A program made the translations under genes and the position numbers. A DNA stretch of 31,088 nt from DAOUAM01 sp034433305 (lineage in GTDB: Bacteria; Chloroflexota; Dehalococcoidia; Lucifugimonadales; DAOUAM01): NCBI GenBank assembly GCA_034433305.1, contig DAOUAM010000044.1, forward strand, positions 1 through 31,088, read 5' to 3'. Shown here piece by piece: positions 6,946 through 13,697 of the stretch (position 1 is its first letter; each line of letters begins with the position of its first letter). Below the pieces are notes generated by a model. It searched no databases, had not been told where the DNA came from, and saw only the letters and a list, made by a program, of their open reading frames with translations.

Positions 6946-9018
6946 ATGCTGCGCGTGCTCGCGGCCATGTCAACAGCACTTGCCGTCGCCGGCCTGCTGC
7001 TGGCGTCGTCCGGGTCTGAGGCCAGTCGGCCCTCGGTGCCGCACGCGGAGATGGAGGACAGGACGGTAGAGTTCAGGGACCTGGCGGGCAATGCGGCCAC
7101 CAGTTTCCTCCCTGGCGACACCGCCGTTATCCTGCTGAGGGACATCCGCCTTGCCTCGCTGGGCACCTGCACCGCCATCTGGACAAACACCGGGGCCGCT
7201 GTCCCGGCCCACACGCCCTGGTACCTGCCCACCGGCGCCCCGGCCGGCGGCTCCTACGTCCTTCCTCACGGCGAGGGCTGCACTTACCAGCGGGACGCGC
7301 CCGCCAGCACGCCCCTGACCTTCCCGCCGGTGGGCTGGGACGTGCGGATTACAGACAGCAACGGGGACAGCGCCGCTTATCTGGTCGGCCCGGTGGACCC
7401 GCAGGCGGGCAGCTTTTCGCTCCAGTACGATATACAGGCTGGCAGCACCGTGCAGGTCAGGTTCACCTATCATTTACCTGTACATGACAAGTACTCACAG
7501 GAGGCCAGGCTGGTAAGAGTCAGCAGCGACTCCGACTCGCAAGGCGAGTGGCTGGACATCTCCGAGGTTGCTAGCGAGACAGGCCCTGCGCCTGGCCTGG
7601 TCTCGGCGCTTTTCAGGGGAGAGGTACTGCTGAGCGACGACGAGGCCGCCAGGAGCGCGCCCGGCGCCATATGGGCGCAGCCCATGGACCGGGTAACTGT
7701 CGAGTTCCTGGATGTTGTCTCGGGGGAGGCCGCCTGGTCCGACAGCGCCAGGATGGTGACCCCTCCCACTCCTACCCCTTCGGCCACGCCCACCGCTAGC
7801 AGCACACCAACTGCGACTCCGGCGCCAACGGCCACCAGCACACCCACCGAGACTCCCTCGGCTACCCCGACACCTTCCCCAACGTCCACAGGAACGCCTG
7901 CCCCTGAGGCGACATCCACAGCCACCAGCACGCCAACGGCTACACCTTCGCCGTCACCCACGCCGACGCCGATCCCTCCTCCAACCCCAACCGTCACGCC
8001 TTTGCCTTCGGCCACACCGACGCCTACAGCGACCAGCACGCCGACGGCCACGCCTTCTCCGTCAGCCACGGCGACGCTGGTACCTTCCCCAACCCCCACA
8101 GCCACTCCGATGCCCACGGCTACACCCACACGCACACCTTCCCCAACGCCGACCCGCACCGCGACCGCCACGCCTGCCAGCGGCCCCTCTTCGGGCGGCG
8201 ATGGTGGGAGGGGAAGGTCAGGCGATTCCAGGGAAGACAGCCCCTCGCCTACCCCTCCTCAGGGCCAGGCAATCTGCGACTTCTCAGGCACAAGCCAGCC
8301 TGTCATCAAGGGCAACATCAGCGGCGGCGAGAGGATTTACCACGTGCCTGGAAGTCCCTACTATGAGCGCACCATCATTGACGAGGCCAGGGGTGAGCGC
8401 TGGTTCTGCACGGTGGCGGAGGCCGAGGCCGCCGGCTGGAGGCCTCCCAGGGTGGCGGCCTCGTCTGCTCCCACCATGACCAGCACCCCCACGGCGACTC
8501 CGACGCCGGCACCCGTATCCACGCCTACGCCGTCCCCCACGGCGACGGCTGCCGTGGCACCGGCCACAGCGACGCCGGTCCAACAGCCCCCCGCATCTCG
8601 AGTTTCTCCGACACCAACGGCCACACCTGTGCCCACGCCTACGTACACACCCATGCCTTCACCCACAGCAACTCCCAGCCCCACCGCCACGCCCACGCCG
8701 GCAGCCGCCACAGCGACGCCCCCGGGCGAGTACGTGGCGTACCTGGCCCAAGGCGCCCATGTCAGCACGCCGGAGAGTCCGCCAGCGAGTACACCACTGG
8801 CGCCGAAGCCCGCTGCCATTGTGGAGGAATCCCGCGAGGCTAGCCCCGTCACAGAAGGCCCGTCCCCAGGGCCAGCCCCGGAGGCCACCACGGCGGTGAT
8901 GCGTGAGCCGGCGGGTCCGAGCGCCGAGGACGTGGTTGGAGTTGTCCTCGTGGCCTTTGGCGTGGCCGCTGGCGTGTTCACGGTAGTCCACGCGCTGATG
9001 GCCCGTGGGAGGGGTTAG
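6946..9018 (+). CDS. Secreted, membrane-anchored Thr/Pro-rich surface protein with a sunset-type domain
   Basis: The 690-residue protein has, in order: a signal peptide (about 1-26); an N-terminal beta-rich domain (about 30-270) with a few cysteines; a Thr/Pro/Ala/Ser-rich linker (about 271-413, many TPTATPTP units); a compact domain (about 444-505) with C444, the run VIKGNISGGERIYHVPGS, and GERWFCTVAEAEAAGW; a second Thr/Pro-rich linker (about 510-592); and a C-terminal hydrophobic segment (about 665-685) ending in R-G-R-G. The middle domain matches what I know as the 'sunset' domain, found in secreted proteins, often at the ends of nucleases. The linkers look like extended, possibly O-glycosylated stalks. 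The C-terminal segment should anchor the protein with most of it outside. The function is unknown; a surface display or wall-spanning role is inference. Confidence 0.75.
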   Translation: MLRVLAAMSTALAVAGLLLASSGSEASRPSVPHAEMEDRTVEFRDLAGNAATSFLPGDTAVILLRDIRLASLGTCTAIWTNTGAAVPAHTPWYLPTGAPAGGSYVLPHGEGCTYQRDAPASTPLTFPPVGWDVRITDSNGDSAAYLVGPVDPQAGSFSLQYDIQAGSTVQVRFTYHLPVHDKYSQEARLVRVSSDSDSQGEWLDISEVASETGPAPGLVSALFRGEVLLSDDEAARSAPGAIWAQPMDRVTVEFLDVVSGEAAWSDSARMVTPPTPTPSATPTASSTPTATPAPTATSTPTETPSATPTPSPTSTGTPAPEATSTATSTPTATPSPSPTPTPIPPPTPTVTPLPSATPTPTATSTPTATPSPSATATLVPSPTPTATPMPTATPTRTPSPTPTRTATATPASGPSSGGDGGRGRSGDSREDSPSPTPPQGQAICDFSGTSQPVIKGNISGGERIYHVPGSPYYERTIIDEARGERWFCTVAEAEAAGWRPPRVAASSAPTMTSTPTATPTPAPVSTPTPSPTATAAVAPATATPVQQPPASRVSPTPTATPVPTPTYTPMPSPTATPSPTATPTPAAATATPPGEYVAYLAQGAHVSTPESPPASTPLAPKPAAIVEESREASPVTEGPSPGPAPEATTAVMREPAGPSAEDVVGVVLVAFGVAAGVFTVVHALMARGRG
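7921..8085 (+). repeat. 108-bp-period imperfect repeat encoding a Thr/Pro-rich linker
   Basis: The 57 bases from 7921 recur at 8029 with scattered, mostly third-position changes; the spacing is 108 bases, or 36 codons. It forms part of a longer low-complexity tract (about 7757-8185) of ACN/CCN/GCN codons. Such tracts expand and contract by slippage or unequal recombination. A second tract lies at about 8475-8720. Confidence 0.65.
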
Positions 9019-9030
9019 GCGCCTGGACTG

Positions 9031-9053
9031 CCAGGGCCGGCGTCAGGCCCTGG
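9031..9053. terminator. Hairpin between convergent genes
   Basis: CCAGGGCC (9031-9038) pairs with GGCCCTGG (9046-9053) around a 7-base loop. It lies just after the surface-protein stop and straddles the stop of the convergent CMD-like gene. There is no T-run, so it may be a hairpin-only terminator or a 3'-end stabiliser. Confidence 0.45.
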
Positions 9054-9594
9054 GCAGCCTGGGCGCGTCGGGCGCTGGCTCGACCTCGAAGGCGTTGAGG
9101 GCGCAGGCCAGCATGGCGTAGTAGCCCATGGTCGCCGTCAACTCTGTCACCCCCTGCTCGCCAAGCCAGTCCCTGGCCGCCTGGAAGGTCGCGGCAGATA
9201 CTCGATGGTCGCGGAGCAACTCGCGGCCATAGCGGACGACGATAGCCTCTTCCCTGGTGAGGCCGCTCAGGTCGCCGCGATGGGCCACGGCCTGGATGGC
9301 CTCCTCGCGGACGCCCGCCTTGCGCGCCAGCACCACGTGGGCCGACCACTCGTAGTCGCAGTCGAACTCGCGGGACGTGGTGATGATGGCCAGCTCTCGC
9401 ACCTGGGGCGACAGGACAGACTCGAAGCGAATGTAGGTACCCAGGTGGGCGGCGCGTCCGGCCACTTCTGGACTGTTGAGCAGCACGGCGAAGGGGCCTC
9501 GCACCCCGCCACGGCTCCGGGCGATGGCGTCGTAGATGTGCTGCTTATCTGGTGGCACCTGGTCCTTAGAGGCAACCTCGCGTATCCGCGCCAT
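9043..9594 (-). CDS. Carboxymuconolactone decarboxylase (CMD/AhpD-like) family protein
   Basis: From the ATG at 9594 the protein has 183 residues; GGAGGAG lies about six bases upstream, which selects this start over a longer one at 9642. The all-helical CMD core is seen at about 40-125: LSPQVRELAIITTSREFDCDYEWSAHV is its diagnostic stretch (around residues 61-87), followed by AGVREEAI. AhpD-type members use a CxxC pair; here only C79 is present (CDYEW), with W83 and H86. It is therefore closer to the CMD-like group with an E-W-x-x-H motif than to true peroxidase adaptors. The reaction is unknown. Confidence 0.85.
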   Translation of the reverse strand: MARIREVASKDQVPPDKQHIYDAIARSRGGVRGPFAVLLNSPEVAGRAAHLGTYIRFESVLSPQVRELAIITTSREFDCDYEWSAHVVLARKAGVREEAIQAVAHRGDLSGLTREEAIVVRYGRELLRDHRVSAATFQAARDWLGEQGVTELTATMGYYAMLACALNAFEVEPAPDAPRLPRA

Positions 9595-9713
9595 GACTCT
9601 CCTCCCCCAGCGCTCCACGCCGGTACAGGGTTGTGGACTCACAGGCTTAGAAGGCCTGCCTGCTAGCGTGCTACTTTAGCACAGGCCAGCCCGGCCTGCC
9701 ATGATGCGCGACG

Positions 9714-11675
9714 CTAGCTGGGGGATGCGAGGGACGACGTGCCGCGTGCAGCCCTGAGGCGAAGGACTAGCTTCCGGAGGCGTGGCCAGGCCATGCAGGC
9801 AAGCAGCACAGCCAGGCCGATGACCAGCAGGGCCAGGCTGTATCCCGCTATGCCCAGAACGAAGCTGTCCACCACGGACTTCAGCATGTCGGCGGCCCTG
9901 GTGGCCACCAGGATGGACGTGTCCTGGAATGGCCCATCGTTGGACACGGGCCTGACCAGTAGCTGGTCCCGGAGGGCCTGGATGCGCGGCCCCACAACGA
10001 CGCTGTAGGTGACGCGCACCGCCACATAAATAGCCAGGGCGGGGACGGTCAGCGCCGCCGCGGCCCAGGCCACGCGCCCTCGCCAGGTGCGCCCGCCCAC
10101 GAAGGCCACGGCGGCCACGAGGGCTAGCGTCACCAGCAGTAGCGCCCAGCGCAGCGTGCGGGCCAGCCTGGCCTTGCTCCTCAGGCTATCTATGGCCTGC
10201 ACGGCCGACGGGTCCCCATGCTCCTGCAGGTCCGCCATGAAGTCGGCGTCGCTGTACCGCCAGCCATTGGACAGTATCTCGCGGGCGGTGTCCAGCCTGG
10301 CAACGGCGCCCTGCCCCGCCCGCTCCAGCAGGTCCTGTCGCAGGTCCGCGTCGGTGTAAGTCCAGCCATCGCGCATGAGGGCGCGCAGGTCATCCAGGCG
10401 CTTGAGTTCCTCCTGGGCGCCAGCTTCAACCATCGCCCGGCGCAGGTCGGCATCGGTGAAGCTTATGGTATCCGGCAGCGCGGACAGTATGATGTCCTGC
10501 ACTTCCTGGGGGACGCTGAACGACCAGCTAGCGAGCCACTGGTCCAGGTCAATGTCAGAGGGCACACAGTCTGGCAGGTCCTCCAGGCTATTGATGGACA
10601 GGTCGCGGGAGGTCGCGCCGTCGCACCGAGGCAGACGCCGGATGGCCGCCCTCACCTCCTCTTCTACCCTGCTTTCCAGCACGCCCACCGCTCTGAGCTT
10701 GTTCTCCCTTATGGACACCTGGAAAGTGAAGCTTTCGGTCTCGCCTGCCAGGTAAGGGGCAGCCTCGTCCATGAGCCTCTCGGCCTGCTCCTGCACCCAG
10801 TCAGGCGGGGCCACCTGCCGCAGCGTCGAAGCGACCTCTTCAGGAGTGACCACGATGCCCAGGGGAAGCGCCACGCCTTCGCCCAGGTTGGCCGCGACCG
10901 ACGGCTCCACCACCTCGGCGTAAAGTGCGTCATAGGCGTTGGCCTGGCGCAGCAGCTTCTTCAGCTCCGTCAGGGCCACGTCCAGCCGGTCCGATAGTTC
11001 CACGTGGACCCTGAAGCTATCTTGCTGGCCCACCATGTAGGCGGTTACCTCGTCCAGGGCCTGCCGCAACTGGGCATGCACCCAGTCGGGCGCAAGCACG
11101 GCCCTCACCGAGGAGACTAGCTGCTCCTGGGACAGGTCCATCCCCAGGGGCAACGACCTGTTGGCCAGTGCCGACTGGATGGCCGGCTCCACGGCCTCCT
11201 CGAACAGGACATCATAGACCCTGGCCTGTAGCAGCAGGGCTTCCATCTCGGACATGAGCACGGCGGCGCGCTCGCCTGGCCGAAGCGTAATCTCAAAGTG
11301 GTCACGCTCGCCCGACATGTACCTGATGAACGGGCCAATGGAGTCCTCCACCTGCGCCTGTAGCCAGTCTGGCGGGACAGCCCTGCTCAGCGCGCCTACT
11401 ATCTCATCAGTGGACAGGTCCAGGGACACCAGGGGGTTGGACTCCAGCCTGCCGGGCAGCTCATCGGTCTCCAGTCTGCGGACCTCGTCCAGCGCCGACG
11501 TGGTCAGGTCCACCAGCAGGAACTCGTACGCCTCCGCCTCTCTCAACTGGGCCAGGTAGAAGTCAGCGTTCAGCAGCGTGCTGTTGACGCGAAGCGCCAG
11601 GAGCGTCGCCGCCAGCGCGAAAAAGACCGCGATGCATAATAGCAGGGCTAGGGCTGTCCTGAGCCAGTTAAACAT
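9714..11675 (-). CDS. Large repeat-built membrane protein of unknown function
   Basis: The 653-residue protein has an N-terminal transmembrane segment (about 8-29), a long extracytoplasmic region (30-505) and three C-terminal hydrophobic segments (about 508-527, 535-562 and 605-630). The external part holds three copies of a 94-95-residue unit marked by P-D-W at 102, 196 and 291, each followed by a Y-M/Y-L-x-G-E/Q segment and an A-Y/V-Y-D-x-L-x-x-E-x-V-E-P segment. Then come a short Cys-containing linker (C351, C370) and three copies of a 34-residue helical unit starting at 405, 439 and 473 (T/S-D-A-D). The start ATG at 11675 has only a weak AGG upstream. It is transcribed toward the CMD-like gene, 119 bases away. 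I recognise no catalytic motif; a scaffold or binding role outside the membrane is plausible. Confidence 0.7.
   Translation of the reverse strand: MFNWLRTALALLLCIAVFFALAATLLALRVNSTLLNADFYLAQLREAEAYEFLLVDLTTSALDEVRRLETDELPGRLESNPLVSLDLSTDEIVGALSRAVPPDWLQAQVEDSIGPFIRYMSGERDHFEITLRPGERAAVLMSEMEALLLQARVYDVLFEEAVEPAIQSALANRSLPLGMDLSQEQLVSSVRAVLAPDWVHAQLRQALDEVTAYMVGQQDSFRVHVELSDRLDVALTELKKLLRQANAYDALYAEVVEPSVAANLGEGVALPLGIVVTPEEVASTLRQVAPPDWVQEQAERLMDEAAPYLAGETESFTFQVSIRENKLRAVGVLESRVEEEVRAAIRRLPRCDGATSRDLSINSLEDLPDCVPSDIDLDQWLASWSFSVPQEVQDIILSALPDTISFTDADLRRAMVEAGAQEELKRLDDLRALMRDGWTYTDADLRQDLLERAGQGAVARLDTAREILSNGWRYSDADFMADLQEHGDPSAVQAIDSLRSKARLARTLRWALLLVTLALVAAVAFVGGRTWRGRVAWAAAALTVPALAIYVAVRVTYSVVVGPRIQALRDQLLVRPVSNDGPFQDTSILVATRAADMLKSVVDSFVLGIAGYSLALLVIGLAVLLACMAWPRLRKLVLRLRAARGTSSLASPS
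10176..10463 (-). repeat. 102-bp tandem repeat encoding three 34-residue helical units
   Basis: Residues 405-438, 439-472 and 473-500 of the membrane protein align without gaps: F/Y-T/S-D-A-D at the start, a conserved L/I-D near the middle and D/N-G-W at the end of units 1 and 2. The third unit fades after S-L-R-S. The DNA copies have diverged, so the repeat is seen at the protein level. Confidence 0.7.
10671..11435 (-). repeat. Three diverged protein repeats of about 94-95 residues
   Basis: Units start near residues 81, 176 and 271 of the membrane protein: each has P-L-x-x-x-x-x-S/T-x-E, then A/P-P-D-W with the D at 103, 197 and 292, then a strand of F-x-x-x-x-x-L/I-R/S. The third unit loses its last part. 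Confidence 0.7.
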
Positions 11676-12025
11676 GACCTAACTTTAGCTTCACCAACAA
11701 GGCGAAGCAATGCTTTACTGTTACTTCTAATCAGTGGAACTTGCGGTTAAACCCTGCCTGGTCAGGAGGCACTGCCGGTGCTGGCCGCCTGGCAGCCCTT
11801 GCCACCGGGCGGCCCGCATGGTGCCCGGCTGCGCTGGCAAGCGGCACCCCGGCGGGCGCTTGCGCCGTTGCCCTCGCCCAAGGCCTGGCTTATAAGCGGT
11901 CGGGGCTGGCGGCTATGAAAGGTGAGCAGACCAGAGATAGCCCGCCCTGGCCATACCCTTGACTTTCCACTCCCTCCACATTAGTCTCCCTCTGGTGTAA
12001 TCCTGAGTAGCGAGGAGTGCCAGTC
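11676..12025. other. 350-base divergent intergenic region with two stem-loops
   Basis: No gene is supported. Two stem-loops stand out: a 10-bp stem with one G-U pair (11783-11792 with 11805-11814) and a 7-bp stem GCAAGCG/CGCTTGC (11837-11843 with 11857-11863). They could be part of a long leader of either divergent gene or a small RNA, but I do not recognise a riboswitch class. Confidence 0.4.
11959..11987 (+). promoter_or_regulatory. Possible promoter for the D-2-hydroxyacid dehydrogenase gene
   Basis: TTGACT (11959-11964), a 17-base spacer and TAGTCT (11982-11987), about 39 bases before the start codon. The -35 is good, the -10 poor. Confidence 0.3.
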
Positions 12026-13021
12026 ATGAGTATGCAGCGCCGCCTGGTGTTCGTGGTGCCTGGCGACGACCCGGTGCAGATACAGGGTTCGCCCCACCTG
12101 GAAAGGCTGAAGCCCTACGGGGACGTGGTGCTGTACACCAACAGGCCCGCTTCCCTGGACGAGAAGATAGCGCGGGCAAAGGACGCCGATGTCATAATCA
12201 ACACCCGTGGGGCCGTCACCTGGCCGGGCGAGGCGCTGCGAGCGCTCCCCAGGCTGCGCATGATCGCCACGTGCTCCATCGGCACCGACATGATTGACCT
12301 CAAGACGGCCTCGGAGTTGGGCATCGTGGTGAGCAACCAGCCTGGGCGGACGGCGCCAGTAGTGGCCGAGCACATCTTTGGCCTGATGTTCGCCGCCGCG
12401 AAACGGGCCGCCTTCCAGACCTCTGAACTCAAGGCTGGCCGCTGGACCAGGATGGAGAACATCTTCCTCCAGGGCAAGACGCTGGGTGTCATAGGCACGG
12501 GCAACGTGGGCCGCGAGGTGGCCCGGCTTGCCAGCGCCATCGGCATGAAGGTCATAGCCTGGACCTTCCACCCTTCGCCTGAGCGGGCCGCCGAGCTCAA
12601 GGTGCGCTTCGTGGAGCTGGAGGACCTGCTGCGGCAGTCGGACGTCGTGAGCCTGCACGTGCGGCTCACCGACCAGACACGCGGCATGATAGGCAGGCGT
12701 GAGCTGGGCCTCATGAAAAAAGGGGCAGTCCTGGTCAACTGCGCCCGGGGAGCAATCGTGGACAAGGCAGCGCTGGTGGAGGCGCTCAGCTCCGGGCACC
12801 TGGGCGGCGCCGCCCTGGACGTCTATGATGTGGAGCCACTGCCGGCCAACGACCCTATCCTTTCCTGCCAGCAGGTGGTGCTGACGCCTCACATCGCCGA
12901 CCAGACCCCGGAGGGCGTGGAGCTACTGAACGAGGGTGCGGTGGACAACATCATCGCCTTCCTGGAGGGACGTCCCAGGAACGTAGTCACCTGGGGGCCT
13001 GTCAGGCGCGTGGCGGGCTAA
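12026..13021 (+). CDS. D-isomer-specific 2-hydroxyacid dehydrogenase
   Basis: The 331-residue protein has the two-domain layout of the D-2-hydroxyacid dehydrogenase family: a split substrate domain (ends) and a central NAD-binding Rossmann domain with GTGNVG near residues 156-161. The catalytic trio is visible as R in VNCARGAIVD, E in VYDVEPL and H in TPHIADQTPEG. It should interconvert a 2-oxoacid and a D-2-hydroxyacid with NAD(P)H; glyoxylate/hydroxypyruvate or phosphoglycerate are typical family substrates. It lacks the C-terminal ACT or ASB domains of long SerA forms, so a short-form enzyme is meant. The ATG at 12026 has GAGGAG eight bases upstream, which selects it over the GTG at 12017. 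The exact substrate is uncertain. Confidence 0.9.
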   Translation: MSMQRRLVFVVPGDDPVQIQGSPHLERLKPYGDVVLYTNRPASLDEKIARAKDADVIINTRGAVTWPGEALRALPRLRMIATCSIGTDMIDLKTASELGIVVSNQPGRTAPVVAEHIFGLMFAAAKRAAFQTSELKAGRWTRMENIFLQGKTLGVIGTGNVGREVARLASAIGMKVIAWTFHPSPERAAELKVRFVELEDLLRQSDVVSLHVRLTDQTRGMIGRRELGLMKKGAVLVNCARGAIVDKAALVEALSSGHLGGAALDVYDVEPLPANDPILSCQQVVLTPHIADQTPEGVELLNEGAVDNIIAFLEGRPRNVVTWGPVRRVAG

Positions 13022-13084
13022 GTCTTAAGGTGACAGCCCAGGCATCCCCCAGGCCGCCAGGCTGGCCAGCAGCTACGACGCGCG

Positions 13085-13101
13085 AGGGGCCGACGGCCCC
13101 T
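13085..13101. terminator. Small GC-rich hairpin between convergent genes
   Basis: AGGGGCC (13085-13091) and GGCCCCT (13095-13101) form a 7-bp stem with a 3-base loop, between the dehydrogenase stop and the convergent glutaredoxin-like gene. No T-run follows. Confidence 0.4.
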
Positions 13102-13111
13102 GCTAGAAGCT

Positions 13112-13339
13112 TCAGCCAACTCCGTGGAAGCCGATGGTGACGACCTCGCCTTCCACCATGACTGGCGTGATGCGTTCTCCACCCGTCAGGCGCTCCAGCT
13201 CGGCCCAGGCCTCAGGGTGCTTTCCCAGGTCTACCTCTTCGTACTCCGTTCCCGAGGCGTTCAACTCCTCTTTGAGGGCAGCCGAGTAGTCGCAGTCCGG
13301 ATGGGTATAGACTACTATCCTTGTTGTGCTGGTGGCCAA
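13112..13339 (-). CDS. Glutaredoxin-like protein with a CxxS active site
   Basis: The 75-residue protein has the glutaredoxin fold signature: first strand RIVVYTHPDC, active site C16-D-Y-S19, then YEEVDLGKHPEA and the cis-proline loop ITPVMV (TP near 58-59). The second active-site cysteine is serine, so it would work by a monothiol mechanism. It lacks the iron-sulfur-ligand features I would expect of Grx4-type proteins beyond the single cysteine. The start is TTG at 13339: AGGGGG lies about nine bases upstream and no in-frame ATG precedes the active site. It resembles small glutaredoxins of NrdH/mycoredoxin size. It is divergent from the kinase gene and convergent with the dehydrogenase gene. 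Confidence 0.8.
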   Translation of the reverse strand: MATSTTRIVVYTHPDCDYSAALKEELNASGTEYEEVDLGKHPEAWAELERLTGGERITPVMVEGEVVTIGFHGVG

Positions 13340-13697
13340 TGCTCTACCCCCTGGTGGACTGGCCCTGGCGTCGCCGCCCTGGCCTGCCTGCTTGCCACAA
13401 TTCTAAAGGAAGGGCCTGCCTTTGGCAAAGCCATGACCTGGCCTGGCCTTGGACTTGCCGCACTCCGGCCACTTAGCGCTGCTGAGTCCACGAGACAGCG
13501 CCATCAGGGCCGCCAGCGTGAGACGCTTGCAGCTTATGGTGCCTTGCCGCCTTGCGGGTTTCACCTGCCTCAATCCGGTTTACTTACCCACTGCCAATCA
13601 AAGTATTTCTCCTTATCAAGGCGCGTGCGCTAACTAATATAGCACCATCGGTTCCCTCTGTCTGGAGCAACAAAAAGATTAGGGGCGCGGCTTGCAG
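13340..13697. other. 358-base divergent intergenic region
   Basis: No gene is supported. It holds one copy of the 11-base palindrome-like TGGCAAAGCCA (13423-13433) and a probable promoter for the kinase gene near its right end. Confidence 0.4.
13613..13640 (+). promoter_or_regulatory. Possible promoter for the GAF/PAS histidine kinase gene
   Basis: TTATCA (13613-13618), a 16-base spacer and TAATAT (13635-13640), in a locally AT-richer stretch about 57 bases upstream of the start. Each box matches consensus at four of six positions. Confidence 0.35.

Noticed and set aside
7470..8171. Long minus-strand open frame rich in Val/Gly (VAVGVGV pattern) opposite the surface-protein gene
   Set aside because: It is the antisense image of the Thr/Pro codon repeats; it has no ribosome site and no protein family features. 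The same holds for 8361-8981.
7757..8720. Repeat tracts considered as a possible CRISPR or minisatellite array
   Set aside because: The repeats are in frame, degenerate and encode a Thr/Pro linker; there are no regular spacers.
11741..11962. 73-codon plus-strand open frame in the divergent intergenic region
   Set aside because: No ribosome site and no recognisable sequence features; it ends inside the likely promoter of the dehydrogenase gene.
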